Shown piece after piece: positions 1-11,783 of a stretch of 64,000 nt of DNA. Origin of the DNA: Thinopyrum elongatum (Eukaryota > Streptophyta > Magnoliopsida > Poales > Poaceae); contig CM022301.1 in the NCBI GenBank assembly GCA_011799875.1, positions 208,725,771 to 208,789,770 on the forward strand, written 5' to 3'. A program made the translations under genes and the position numbers. The notes below the pieces were generated by a model. That model searched no databases. It was not told the DNA's origin and saw only the letters and a list, made by a program, of their open reading frames with translations. Each line of letters starts with the position of its first letter. Positions within the stretch are counted from its first letter, which is position 1.

Positions 1-391
1 AAAGCTGAGCTCCTCGAGCCGATCCAGGGCTGGGGATAGGAACCAGTAGTGCAACCTGGGTTCGGTCTTGTTGTGGGGACTGAGCCTGCCGATAGCAAGG
101 CGTCTGACCGGCCCAGGATGCGTGGCGAGGACGTGGGACAATGCATCCAGGTGTTGCTGCTCCCCGCTGCAGAACTCGTGGTCGACGATGAGGTCCAGGG
201 GATGGAGTGCCAGAGGGGGCGCCACCGCCGTGAGAGGACAGTGGTTCGCATGCCATATTTGATGGGGAGGTGGGATATGATGGTTACCAACATCTCGTCG
301 GTGAGGCTGCTGATGAAGTCCACGTTCGCCTGGAGGCTCTTGCGTTTCTGGCTCGACCCGCCCCCCGCTTGTTGGCCGGCTCGTCCTCCAT
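1..391 (-). pseudogene. F-box protein gene, N-terminal part, frameshifted and cut by the window edge
   Basis: On the minus strand a reading frame from about 372 down to 1 encodes a classic plant F-box ([19 protein letters not shown], then a [17 protein letters not shown] stretch) followed by the start of a leucine-rich region (LDRLEELSF). F-box proteins of this FBD/LRR class are Skp1-binding substrate adaptors of SCF ubiquitin ligases. The only good start, ATG at 391, begins MEDEPANK but enters another frame after a run of six G (about 366-371), so one base is missing there or the assembly is wrong. The gene continues beyond position 1. It has the same orientation as the F-box relic at 977-2697, which suggests a tandem family. 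Confidence 0.7.
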
Positions 392-976
392 CTCGCAGCA
401 GGCGGCGATCCTCGGCGGCAGTGCTTGTAGATGAGAACGGAGGACTGTTCTATGTACCTTCCCGAGGCGGCCGAAACAAAAGTCCAAAACCAGCAATAAA
501 TTGCAGCACTCGCGGCGTGCGCGGCGGACTGCTCACAGTCGTCCCGTCTAATCAAACAGCTGCCCACGGTAGTAAATGGTTAGTTGAACGCCCATGGTTG
601 GACTAATACGATTGTTTGTGATAATAACGTGGTGGCTGTTTGTTAAAAATGCCTAGGAAAATCAATGTATAAAAAGGCGAAACGAACCATAAATAATTTC
701 ATATGTTTAGCACAGTTGCATGTTGCCTCTGTAAAATAAATCAAGGCGGGAAGATACACCGTATGTCATTTCGCACACAGAGCATGTGACCAAGTTCCCT
801 CTCGGAACCATGAGGCTTCTTGATAGAAGCTCCGGTTTGTATGAAAGAAAATATGGGTCAAAGCCGAGTTGAAAAGGGCAGCAATATCTAACCCCAGCTT
901 ACAGAAGGTACAAAAGCACGATTATAAATTGTTCATCAGGTTTACACAAAATTCAGATTGAACAGGACAAAAACAA
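392..976. other. intergenic, no gene recognised
   Basis: Upstream region of the first F-box gene and downstream region of the second. A plus-strand open frame at 49-606 spans part of it but only shadows the F-box gene. No repeat or motif was recognised. Confidence 0.5.
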
Positions 977-2697
977 CTAACTCAACCAAAGTTTTCGGCA
1001 GTCACAATCAAATGGATCGGTCTGATCCATAAAATCAAGATCCTGGACCAGAAAATCTACTGGTACATGAAGACAAGTTGTTGTAAATAGAAGTCGAGCA
1101 CGTTCAGAAGCCCTTTCGTCCACCTAAAACTTCTCTTTACGTTGTTCAACGTGTCCATCCGTGAGAAAGTTTTTGTTAAAAAACTTAATCCTCATGGACA
1201 ATAGTACTCTCACATTTAACAGGAAGAATGTGACAAAGCTAGTGTTTGCATGGTTGGATGCATATCCTTCCAGCGTTATTGTCCTCAAACGAATGTCATG
1301 AGAACTGAGAAAATCCCGGTGCTTCTTATGCCACCGATTGGTTATACCTTTTTGTCCATATCCTTTAGCCTAAATAGACATGAAGACTGAAAATAGTTAA
1401 TGTCTAAAAAAAATTGTACAGCTGAACGGTTAGTTCTATTAAAGTATGTCAATGTGCTTGATATCATCACCTCTATATACAAATTCTCCAGACATGGAAT
1501 GCATCGCAGCAAGCCGATAATCATGTTCAGATCAAAACACCATGTACTGATATATAAGGTCTTGACAGAATCCAGCGCCATTGATAGGGTACCCATGGAC
1601 AAACTCTTCATTGAGCATAGAACATAATATTAGTACCAAAAGCGTACTCCTAGATTATATAAAACTTATGCGCACAAATGAAAAATGCAGCTTATGATTA
1701 CAAAAGTGTTGATGATATAAAACTTACGCACACAAATGAAAAATGCAGCTTATGATTACAAAAGTGTTGATGATAATATACAGTACCTGAATAAGTGTGG
1801 AGCCAACCACCATCTTGTAACCTTCAAACGGATCAGGAATTACACCCAAGGTCTCCAGTTTAGGCGCAGAGACCACGGTTATTTATGAAGGTACATAACG
1901 ATAATCAAGGAGCAGCCTTTGGAGTGAAAGGGCGTCTTTGATGATGATCTCCTCTCCTTTAAAGCAAATTCCAATGCTTACAAGGTGAGGCAACTTTATT
2001 TGGAGACAACGGATACGGATTTCTTTTCCAAAAACAAGCAGCAAGCGCTCCAGGGTAGGGCAGCGGGAGTGGATGATGCTGTGCAGTGAGGCCTTCGACA
2101 GATCGACCACCACAAACACGAGTGTTTTTAGCAGTGGGAGTCAAAACATTTGTACTAGATTGTCTGGTAGATGACACCAGGCCAGGGTGGTGGTGTGGAG
2201 AGAGGAGAAAAACCATGAGATTGACATTGGTGGTGAGGGCACAGCTATAACGCTTGGTGGACAGGTATTTGCATAGTAATGGTAGAACTCAAGATGCTGG
2301 AGTTTTTCGAATAGAGGGATGTCAACCAGGCATCCACCGTGCAAGGTATGTGCAGCAGGCAGCATGCCGGGATGCATAGGCATTGAACAGAGCCCTGGTG
2401 GGAGGAGATGATGGCTTCGTGGAGTTCAAAATCATGAACGACAGATAGCCGGCGACAGTCGAGATTAAGAGGTGTGGCGCGCCACAGAGTGCGCCACCGA
2501 GATGCGAGAACCTGTGTGCGACAGCCATCCTTGATGGGGAGAAGGAAGATGATCTTCCCAACGATGGTGTCCAGGAGATCACTGATGCGGTCCGCCCGAT
2601 ATTCTACGGGTTCCTCAGATCCAGGGGCATGGCCACTTCTGCCCACGCTGCCGGGTGCAGGATCTACAACCGGCAGCGCCGTTGGCCGGAGCCTCAT
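977..2697 (-). pseudogene. decayed F-box / LRR / FBD gene
   Basis: Exon 1 (2697 to about 1787) starts MRLRPTALP, and the F-box lies at about residues 35-75 (DRISDLLDTIVGKIIFLLPI). LRR-like segments follow (LPLLKTLVFVVVDLS, CPTLERLLLVFG, APKLETLGVIPDPFEGYK) and end at a donor (CAG/GTACTG). After an intron (about 1605-1786) a second part reads LLRCIPCLENLYIE, then an FBD-like tail (RARLLFTTTCLHVP) with its stop at 977-979. The coding sequence is broken by a frameshift near 2300-2400, in-frame stops near 2138 and 1880, and further frame changes near 1340. It would have been an SCF substrate adaptor. It is now very probably non-functional. Confidence 0.75.
1659..1774. repeat. 58-bp tandem duplication in the F-box relic intron
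   Basis: Two adjacent copies (1659-1716 and 1717-1774) of an AT-rich 58-bp unit containing AAAATGCAGCTTATGATTAC. They differ by about two bases. The duplication is recent and lies wholly inside the intron between the LRR and FBD parts. Confidence 0.9.
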
Positions 2698-2728
2698 CTG
2701 TGTACATAGCAATCTAAAAAAAAGGCAG

Positions 2729-2830
2729 AAACATACATGTAGGACATTCAAAATCAATTCTCAAGATCTGGAAGAAAAAAAGGGCACAAACATATATGTA
2801 GGACATTCAAAATCAATTCTCAAGATCTGG
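2729..2830. repeat. 59-bp-period duplication upstream of the F-box relic
   Basis: A 43-bp segment containing TGTAGGACATTCAAAATCAA occurs at 2729-2771 and again at 2788-2830, separated by an A-rich 16-bp spacer. It sits just upstream of the start of the decayed F-box gene, so it may be in its former promoter. Confidence 0.85.
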
Positions 2831-3697
2831 CTACGAGATATTAGCACGCACGCTAACCCTAGTCGGATTATTAGCAAAAAATCATTTGTACAGAACAAAT
2901 AATTAATCACTAACCATAGATATCATTCAAACAATCAATACACTACACGGATCTAACGAATCTTACTCTGATTTCATGGACTGGGTGAACATAACCATGG
3001 ATTTCTGTTCCCAACAAAAGGGGCGGGGGGGACTAACCGGTTTTCCGTCGGACTCAGAGTCATTGCCGGAGTAGCTGTGGACCTCCGGCTCCAGCTGGGG
3101 AGGCACGACGACGGCGACGAAGTCAAGGTCGCGCTGCTACCCGCGCGAGACCTCATTGGTGGCGACAGCAACCTCTGCGCCCAGCTTCATGCGTTGCGCG
3201 GGTGCTTCACCATCCCCGGCGTCGCCACTCCCATCGATGGTGCGCTTCAGCAAAATACTAATACACTCCATGCGGCAGTGACTACTGTGGACGGCGGATC
3301 AGGCGCGCCATTAATATGGAGCAGTGGGCAGCAGTCAAAGGGCTGGCTCGCCTCTCGGTGAGCCTGCGCAGCAGACTGCTGGCATGCCTACCGTCATTTC
3401 ACATAGCTACTAGCACACCCCACGGTGAGTGCATAGCGAATACGCGCATGCCTCGGCCTCCCGGTCTGCCTGCTAGCATGCGTCTCGTCAACTCACGCAT
3501 GCTCATACAGCACGCGGGACGCGTGCGCGGCACGTATTATATTGATTTTTCCTTTCTGATGATTAATTCTGCCGCTTTAATGCTTAACCGAAGCACGGCA
3601 CGTACATTGTTGGTCTAACGCACACGGTTCGAATAAAGAGCCCGTTTGCGATATTGGTTGATAATTATTTATAATTTCCTGTATGTAAGAAGATTAT
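2831..3697. other. intergenic, GC-rich patch 3020-3500
   Basis: The stretch has a GC-rich core with short open frames on both strands but no recognisable domain. The composition resembles a grass first exon or CpG-rich promoter. I could not assign a gene. Confidence 0.4.
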
Positions 3698-5300
3698 TGA
3701 TGTCTACTACGTAATTTTATTCTTGTAGACTCGTGTTGGGCCTCCAAGCGCAGAGTTTTGTCGGACAGTAGCAATTTTCCCTCAAGTGGATGACCTAAGA
3801 TTTGTCAATCCGTGGGAGGTGTAGGATGAAGATGGTCTCTCTCAAACAACCCTGCAACCAAATAAAAGAGTCTCTCTTGTGTCCCCAACACACCAAATAC
3901 AATGGAAATTTGTATAGGTGCACTAGTTTGGCGAAGAGATGGTGATACAAGCGTAGTAATGATAGTAGATATTGATTTTTGTAATAGGAACAATAAAAAA
4001 CAGCAAGGTAGCAATTGATAAAACGAGCACAAACGGTATTGCAATGCTTGAAAAATGAGGCCTAGGGTCCGTACTTTCGCTAGTGCAATCTCTCAACAAT
4101 GCTAATATAATTGGATCATATAACCTTCCCTCAACATGCGATGAAGAATCACTCCAAAGTTCCTATCTAGCGGAGAACATAAGAAGAAAATGTTTGTAGG
4201 GTACGAAACCACCTCAAAGCTATTCTTTCCGATCAATCTATTCTAGAGTTCGTACTAAAATAACACCAAGCTATTCTTTTCGATCGATCTAACCAAGAGT
4301 TGGTACTAAAATAACACCATACGATACACATCAACCAACTCTAATGTCACCTAGATACTCCAATGTCACCGCGAGTATTCGTGAGTTGATTATACGATAC
4401 GCATCAAACAATTTCAGATTCATAATACTCAATCCAACACAAAGAACCTCAAAGAGTGCCCCAAGATTTCTACCGGAGAAACAAGGACGAAAACATGCAT
4501 CAACCCCTATGCATAGATTACCCCAATGTCACCTCGGGAATCCGCGAGTTGAGTGCCAAGACATAGATTAAGTGCTCTCAAATCCATAAAAGTATTCAAT
4601 CCGATAAAATAAAATCTCAAGGGAAAAACTCAATTCATCACAACAAGATAGAGAGGGGAAAACACCATATGATCCAACTATATTAACAAAGCCCGCGATA
4701 CATCAAGATCGTGCCATCTCAAGAACACGAGAGAGAGATTAAACACATAGCTACTGGTACAAACCCTCAGCCCTGAGGCTGGACTACTCTCTCCTCATCA
4801 TGGTGGCCGCCGGGATGATGAAGATGGCCACCGGTGATGATTTTCCCTCCGGCAGGATGCCGAAACGGGGTCTAGATTTTTTTTTGTGGCTACAGAGGCT
4901 TACGGCGGCGGAACTTCCGATCTAGGGTTACCCCTGATGGTTTCTCTATTTATAGGATTTTTTGGCGTCGGTCTCACGCTAATATGGGCCTGGAGGTGAG
5001 CACAACCCACCTGGGCGCGCCTGGGCCTCCTGGCGCGCCCAGGTGTCTTGTGCCCTCCTCGTGGCTCTTCTGACCCTCCCACGAAGCTTCGCGGGTCTCT
5101 TTTCTTCCAAAAAAAATCATCAAAAAGTTTCGTTGCATTTGGAGAACTTTTATTTCTGCACAAAAAACAAAACCAAGTAGTTCTGCTGAAAACAGCGTCA
5201 GTCCGGGTTAGTTCCATGCAAATCATACCAAAACCATATAAAATTGTTGTAAACATGGCATGAATACTTCATAAATTATAGATATGTTGGAGATGTATCA
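3698..5300 (-). mobile_element. Ty3/gypsy-type solo LTR
   Basis: The element begins TGATGTCTACTACG and ends GGAGATGTATCA (TG...CA, 1,603 bp). It is flanked by a perfect 5-bp target duplication ATTAT (3693-3697 and 5301-5305). No second LTR or internal domain is present, so this is the product of LTR-LTR recombination. The minus strand shows a TATA box followed by a GC-rich leader, which sets the orientation. The sequence style is that of abundant Triticeae gypsy LTRs. I leave the family name open. Confidence 0.9.
4946..4955 (-). promoter_or_regulatory. TATA box of the solo LTR
   Basis: The reverse complement reads CTATAAATAG, followed on the minus strand by a leader with AACCCTAGATC and GCCGCCG. 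This is the expected U3/R layout of a gypsy LTR, so the solo LTR keeps a promoter pointing left towards the F-box relics. Confidence 0.6.
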
Positions 5301-5640
5301 ATTATATCAAAACTTGTCTCAAATTTAAAATAAAAATATCACAGTCTATTGGTGTCCACATGACACCACGATAAGTTTCATGAATTTCAACTTAGTTTTG
5401 GATTTACTGGATTTTAAAATCAAGTTTCTCGATGTTAGAAATTTCTTGCATGGGGAATAAACATGCACCCAGGGACACATACACATATGATTTTGCAATC
5501 CATTTTCGTGCACTACCACGGGCCTCATGTAGATCAAATTTGATTTTTGCACATTAAATCCCTGGGAAATCAATCAATGTATAAAAACGAACAAATGTTA
5601 TCTATTTTTTTTTTCAATTTTTAACACTAAACTCCTTTGG
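5301..5640. other. intergenic, nothing recognised
   Basis: AT-rich sequence between the solo LTR and the first tandem-repeat block. No ORF with coding character, no MITE ends and no repeats were seen. Confidence 0.5.
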
Positions 5641-6425
5641 TCGCATGTTCGCTGCAGAAAAAGTTTGACATGCATCTTTGGGCCACATGCACGCGGTGGT
5701 CCTAGGACACTCACTCTCGTGGGCCCGCGAGGTCGCCATCCAACATTATGACATGCGATGAGAGAGGTTAATTTGACCAACAAGGATGGTCATTTTTTTG
5801 TTTTTGTTACGTACGGTTGGAGTATATATATAGTACGCGTTAAAGAGGGTGACCGGGGGCAATACTACGCGTTATATAGGACAGCCACTTGAGTGCGATG
5901 CTTCTATCCGTGGGCCCGCGAGGTTGTCCTCCATCACTTTGACCCAACACAAGGAGGTTTCTTTTTGGGTTGTGTTGCGGTACGAGTACATAGTACGCGT
6001 CGAAGAGGGGAGGAGGGGGCCGAGGCAGCACATACTACACACACGTCATGAACGATCTCGCTTCGTGTGAGGACTTTTCGGTTTCCGAGGCAGGTGCCAC
6101 AAAGAAGTTGTGCATATTGGGTATTAAAAACATCACCAATACATTGGGCCACGTGCAGACGATGATTGTCACTCATTCTCCTGCGACTCTTCCCTTCATG
6201 GGCCCGTGAGGTCATCGTCCATCTAATATATGACGTAACGAGAAAGGTAATTTGACGAACAAGAATTATTATTTTCGGATTGTCTTACGATACGTAGGAG
6301 TATATATTACGCGTCGAAGAGGGGAGGGGAGCAACATATATATACTACATGTCATGAACCTCGTTTCGTGTGAGGACTTAAAGGTTTTCAAGACAGTGCC
6401 ACATCAAAGTTGTGCATATCTCCTA
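5641..6425. repeat. tandem-repeat block A (about 350-450 bp monomers)
   Basis: Two to three divergent monomers share the order GTGTGAGGACTT, GTGCCACA..AA.TTGTGCAT, GGGCCAC.TGCA, CATGGGCCCG.GAGGTC, GAGA.AGGT(T)AATTTGAC and TACGCGT.GAAGAGGGGAG. The same ordered words recur at 13.6-14.3, 17.1-17.7 and 21.8-22.7 kb. Monomers have diverged strongly, so the array is old. No protein is encoded. Confidence 0.75.
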
Positions 6426-7471
6426 ATGTCTCATTACATACATCGTTTCGTTTGCTCGTTCCCTCCCCTTCCATCGAACGAGGACCACCCCTCGACCCCA
6501 TCCCACTACCAGCGATTTTCCCTGATTTTTTTTACTAACCAAGCCAATGCCCAAAAAAACCCCACAAAAACAAACCGATAGCATCCTTTCCATGCCACAC
6601 CTCCCTTGCACAAAGAAACTTCCATACAATATGATCCTTTCCATCTCACACCTCCATGCCCAAAAATAGCTTCCATAGCGGATCCCTTCGCCGCCGCCGA
6701 GGTCCTAGAGGAGTCACCCCCACCTTCATTGCGGACCTCCAGGTTGCCGTTGTCCGCCAAGGTCCGCAATCGCCGCCGCCGAGGTCCGAGAGGGGCTGCC
6801 GCTGCCTTCATTCCGGACGTGGAGGTCCGCGCCAAACCCCAGGGAGATTTGCATGTTCATACAGCCATTAACCCCAGGCAGAGCGGCGCTAGGTATTTTC
6901 ACGCACAGGTTTCTCGTTGCCTTCATTATGTGAGCCATCAGCCATTAACCACGATACATCTGGAACATCTGAAACTGGCTGGGCGCTGATGTGCTACACA
7001 ACACAGATCTCCAGCAGTGAGCAGCCATGAACACCTCTTCAGAAAGCAAATCAGTCATTAGGGTAGAACTGTGTTGTGAGACCTGCTGGCTATTGTGTCG
7101 ACCATTTGTCCACTTGATCCATGCTCAATCTGATAAGTCTACCTGGCGATGAGAGTACCAAAACTGTATCAGGAAGTAATACACTTTTTTGTAAATAGCA
7201 TAAGGTCTGTTGGGGACTTTAATTTGCAACAAAGCATGTATCAATCCATTAGGGTACAACTTTATTTTGTTTCATATATCAAGCAATTATCTTTTGGTCT
7301 CATGGAGCTGCAATTGATAGGTATGTATGGGGAATTCAAAAGGCAAGGCAACTGAACATACAACAGCCTCAGATATACCTACATGTATATGTTCCGCTAT
7401 CAGATTTTGCTATACATGGCAAACATCATGCCCTTCTCACAATGGCATTGTGTATACATAATGTGTTGCAG
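6426..7471 (+). other. upstream region of the spliced gene, GC-rich patch with internal duplication
   Basis: A GC-rich stretch (6670-6840) contains a ~90-bp-spaced duplication built on CGCCGCCGCCGAGGTCC and GGACCTCCAGGT / GGACGTGGAGGT. It could be the first exon or promoter of the spliced gene that starts at 7472, but no start codon can be defended. The rest looks intronic. Confidence 0.35.
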
Positions 7472-8307
7472 GCCATATGGATGGGACAAATGTTGACGAA
7501 TACAACACAGAGATTATACCCGTAGCTGACAATGTTGACAAGAGTTACCCAATGAGTCCAGGTATAAGTCTGTGTAAATATCGTCAACATACTTTTTTAC
7601 CTGTATCATAGACTTTGTATGTGATCAATCATACCTTGCAGACTTGGAGGGGGGCAACAACACATCAGATGGATCAAGCGTGCTACATGTAGGAATGCAT
7701 AGTACTCCCTCAGAACGGATGCTACTTGGACAGACCAAACAGACAAATCTACCCCGACACACAAATTTTCATCGACCTTCATATCTGCTTTCAGGTAAGT
7801 ATGTTTTGTTTTTCACATCATTGTCAAATGTATGAATATTAAGGAATAAAGTGCCTCGTTTGGTCCAATCTCATTCATACATAATGATGCTTTGTGGTTA
7901 TTCTGGTTTGTATTAAATTGGTTTAGCATTAAACTGCCTCGTTCTGTCCAAGATTTGTTATTTTTACATGATGCAGACAACCAGGGAATCTCATTCATGC
8001 ATAATGATGCTTCGTTGCCGGCTCCCAGTAATCTCACACTGGTTTATGCCACAACTGTACCACAAAGTTCAAATGGTATTACCCGATCCGTCTTTCATAT
8101 GAACTAACTTGTGCTTATGGGGGTTCATCTTCATATATTTAGATAGCTTACGGCTTTTCTGTTATCGCATTAGCTGTAGAATCTTCCCATATCGATGTGG
8201 GAAACCAGGTAGGACTTAATGCTCGTGCTCGTGAATGTTCAGTGTCTAACCCAGCATACGAGTACCAGACAACAGGAGCTATCTTGACTTACGAAAAAAG
8301 GGAGCAG
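7472..8307 (+). CDS. spliced gene of unknown function (internal exons)
   Basis: Four exon-like blocks have canonical AG/GT borders and matching codon phase: 7472-7561 (GTNVDEYNTEIIPVADNVD), 7642-7794 (GGNNTSDGSSVLHVG), 7977-8075 (GISFMHNDASLPAPSN) and 8180-8307 (ARECSVSNPAYEYQTTG, ending at CAG/GTAAAC). The first three introns are all phase 1. A possible further block lies at about 8333-8398. I recognise no domain, start or end. Phase agreement over three junctions argues against chance, but the gene may be partial or captured by a transposon. Confidence 0.45.
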
Positions 8308-8640
8308 GTAAACGCCCCGAGCTGATTATCGAAAGAAAATAAAGGAGGGTACGGTCAAGCTCCAAGATGAAAATCAACATTCCCTTACGATGTCTGGTAA
8401 GGTGGTTTAATGTTTAAGTGCTAGGATGAACAATGAATACATATAAAGTAATCGTTATATACATTAAATTGATTTCACAGACTTCATTACTGTTTAACAA
8501 TTATGTAGAGAATATGTTTGAACATTATTGTTGAACCAGCCAACCCAACTACATCCCGCTAGACATCCTTCTCACATGATGATTCATACTTTTCCTGCTT
8601 CAACTACTCTCCAGGTAGGGTTTAATGCATATAATTAGAA

Positions 8641-8720
8641 CTACCTCTGTAAACTAATATAAGAGGTTTTATAAGACATTTTAGATCACTAAACGTCTTA
8701 AAAGTTGTTTACAGAGGGAG
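8641..8720. mobile_element. short Stowaway-type MITE
   Basis: An 80-bp element with terminal inverted repeats CTACCTCTGTAAAC and GTTTACAGAGGGAG, and a TA dinucleotide at its right edge. These are the ends of Stowaway (Tc1/mariner-derived) MITEs. The left TA has decayed to AA. Confidence 0.8.
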
Positions 8721-9630
8721 TATATTTTAATTTGTGCCATACAATCAAGCACTACCTCGTGTACTTAGGCAATTATATAACCATTGAAGCGAAGGAGCAG
8801 AAGTTGTTTCATATGCCAATGTTCACTTGATTGTAAAGTGTCCACATATTTTAACTGCTCAGTTGATGTCGTATGCACAAAATTCTAATCATTTTCTTGT
8901 GGCCAGGTCAAATCTAAATCTACATGCAGAAGACATCTTGACCACATAATGTAGAGTCACTAAATTAAGTGGTTCAGCTTGAAGATATGTGTTCATATGG
9001 TGTGTGTAGGACCCAACTCCAGCAACTTTGTAGCTCAGAGACATAATCAAATTAAGGTGAGGAGATGGCAAAAAAATGAAAGAAAGGATAGTCTGCTGAC
9101 CTTATAGCCTTGTGGCGGTGGAATCAGGCAATTAAAGCGTCTCTCATAAGTAGGGCAATGATGCTCATGATGCTCCATCAGTTTTAAATCCATCTCCAAC
9201 CTTATCTGATAATCAAATTCCTATCCAAGCAGGGGATTAGCTCAGAATGCCGATCATCGCATACCTTCACAAGGAAGGAAAAGAAAAACATTTAGAAAAA
9301 TAATCATACATATTGACTGTTAACAATCAACTGATTGCTGGTTCTGAACTCACAGGTAAGCCCTTGATCTTAACATCGTTTGTATTCATGTCTCTCAAAT
9401 TATGTTTCAAAATTAGGTTGCTCAAGTTAAGTTACCAAAAATATCACCCACTATATACATAAACTGATGGACCTCTGATTTTCCTAAAGAAGAGAAGAAG
9501 GCATGTGATTAAAGCATATCCTTCAGAAACAAATATAGATGTCTCCCTTTACAGAGAATACCTTGGCAAAACAAAGAAAATGGTAAAAAGGTCCCTGTGG
9601 CAGTTGCCTCTTTCCCATCATGTTGCAACC
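8721..9630. other. intergenic, nothing recognised
   Basis: AT-rich sequence with a few splice-like sites and short open frames, no coding signal that I can defend, and no repeat ends. Confidence 0.45.
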
Positions 9631-9665
9631 CCTCCCGGGTCGCACGCGCGGGCGACCCCGGGGGG
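9631..9665. repeat. GC-rich hairpin
   Basis: CCCGGGTCGC (9634-9643) can pair with GCGACCCCGGG (about 9652-9662) around a CG-rich loop, with one bulged C. It lies at the left edge of a GC-rich block and may mark the end of a non-autonomous element. Confidence 0.5.
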
Positions 9666-10560
9666 ACGAAACCCTAGCTAGCGAATCCTACCCCAGATCC
9701 ACCCGGCCGCTGCCATTGCCACCGCCGGCCCTGGCGGTGGTGGCGGCCCCCTGGCGCTGACTTCGCGCAGAGGAGGCTTCATCGGGCGGCATGCGGCGGC
9801 AGTGCTGAGAGGCGGCGGGCGGCGAGAGGAGGGTCGTGGCGGAGCAGCGTGCTAGCTGGCGGAGGATCCGGAGCTCGGAGGGGGGAGCGGCGGCGGCGGT
9901 GTGAACAACGTGGACGGTGGTCCCATTCCGATGGGCGAGGAGAATGGTGTGCGACACAGACGAAAGTCTTTGCCCGTCTTCGGTCGGAGCCGGCGACGAC
10001 GGCGTCCGTGGGTGTTGTTCCCCTCCTTGGAGGCGTCGCTGAGGTGTGTCGACACCGTACTGGCTTCATTTCGGTTTGGTTGATGTCTCCAGGTGAAAGC
10101 CTAGGTTTGGAGTTGGACCGGCGCGATAGCGGCGTCCTTGACGTCGTCCCTCTGTTGAGAGTATCGTGTTTGGAGACACGGCTTGGAGGTCCTAAGTTGC
10201 TTTCCTCCGACGCTCGCTGCTATCCAAGATTGTTCTGCAGGGGCGCTATGCACAACATGGCTAGCGTGTCCAAGACTATGCCTTTCTCGGGACGGACCAA
10301 ATTCCGCCATCCACCTCCTTTAGGATGGCGCGTAAACGAGGAAAGTCAAGATGAAGATGTTCTTCTTGGAGGCGACATCATTGGTTGAGACGCGGCCTTG
10401 CTGCTCAGTTTCGGATAGGCTTTTCTTCTTGTTGTTGTTGTGCTGTCTTCATATTGGCTAAAATAGGAAGCAGCTCATGTAATAATTATTTTTGGCAACC
10501 ATTGCCAAATTTGTTAGTTTGTATTTCTGAAATGCAGTGAAAATATTGGCGGCCTTGGTA
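9666..10560 (+). other. GC-rich gene-like block, possibly a non-autonomous element
   Basis: A GC-rich head (AACCCTAGCTAGCG onward), an open frame of 179 codons at 9849-10388 with no recognisable domain, and a T-rich tail ending near AAATGCAGTGAAAATATTGG. The structure resembles an old transcript copy or gene-derived transposon. I cannot assign function. Overlapping frames on both strands reflect GC content rather than coding. Confidence 0.3.
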
Positions 10561-11434
10561 AAAATGCTATTAGAGGAAATCATTTCTACTACATTTAACA
10601 GTAATACTGCCCCGTGTACTACTATACAAGCTCGAGCCCCTAAATAAGCTGTCCTATATCAATCTACTTCCCAGATATGTGGTCTATTTTACTCTTCAGC
10701 TCAGTGGAAAACCACGTCAAGTTCTATTTTACCTTTATCTAGCTATACTCTATTTCTCAATGCATGCAATTGGTTTCATCTGGACTACATCATAGAACCA
10801 CCAATAAAGGACACTGAAAAAATATATAGAGAAGCCTACGGTTCCTATCCTTGAGTAGCATGATTAGAGATGAGTAGATCTCCTAAAGGTGTCCTAAACA
10901 CCTGCTGTTACTCTTGGAAGTAATGCAAACATGTAAAAGTTATTACTGTTGACAATACTACTCAAATATCCAACTAATTAATACACTAATTGCAGCCCAA
11001 ATACTATCGGATATTTGGGCTGGAGCTTGATAAATTGAAAAAACATGGTAATAGTAAGAAAAAATCATTGCGTATCTAGCTTATGGTCTGGAAGTTTGCA
11101 TTGTATACCCGAGACACAGTAGCTCACCTATTATTCTAAACTTAGCAATTATAGATGTTTTTTCTTAGGCAAGGCCATGAGCTCCAGCACTCTTTATAAG
11201 TAGAAGAAAGTTGTTTGGTTATTTAAAAATAAAGGGACAAAAACCATTTTAGATAAACATCGGGGAAAAATACATGCAAGAGGTTGGCAGAAAGCAAAAT
11301 CAGGGGGCATTATCCGTAAGCGCAATTACAATTTTACAAATAGCATCAGTCAAACAAATAAACTCAAATTATGAGGCAAGATAAAGATGCATAGGTATGA
11401 AAAGAAGTAGTCTGCACTGTCAAAATTCAGAGAC
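10561..11434. other. intergenic, nothing recognised
   Basis: AT-rich, no open frame of note. It separates the GC-rich block from the minus-strand two-exon fragment. Confidence 0.45.
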
Positions 11435-11753
11435 TAATTGCCGTTAGACACATCAGCTATTTCGGTGTCACTAGGTTCAGCAGCAATGTCATCTTTAATC
11501 ACATCACTAGATTTAACAATAGCAGGCCCACTCCCTTGAGATTCTCTTTTCACTTGAGTACTTGCAAATGACAGGGATTTGACAATTCTAGAAAACTTCT
11601 CAAAACAAACCTGAATTTGACGAACTCTTCCGTTGCAGCCTCCAACTTAAGCCAAACAGCCAGGCCAGTCTCATCTAGCTCCATACCACACCGGTCATCA
11701 ACTGACAGCATAACAAGATCTTCACTGATTTCAATATCTACGATCGTCACTTT
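11435..11753 (-). CDS. last two exons of an unrecognised minus-strand gene or captured fragment
   Basis: The upstream exon (about 11753-11611) encodes an acidic stretch (TIVDIEISEDLVMLSVDD, then GMELDETGLAVWLKLEAATE) and ends at a donor (AG/GTTTGT). The next exon starts at 11560 after TTTGCAAG, is in phase, encodes KRESQGSGPAIVKSSDVIKD, and stops at 11435-11437. The start is not visible: a TAG closes the frame upstream unless another exon joins at an AG near 11755. I do not recognise the family. It may be a pseudogene or transposon-captured. Confidence 0.4.
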
Positions 11754-11783
11754 AGAAGTGCCAAAATTACTAAAGAATGAATA

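Noticed and set aside
49..606. 185-codon plus-strand ORF
   Set aside because: It overlaps the minus-strand F-box coding sequence and shows no domain. Its openness reflects GC-rich sequence opposite a real gene.
9849..10388. 179-codon plus-strand ORF
   Set aside because: GC-rich, open in several frames on both strands, no domain, and no codon signal I could defend.
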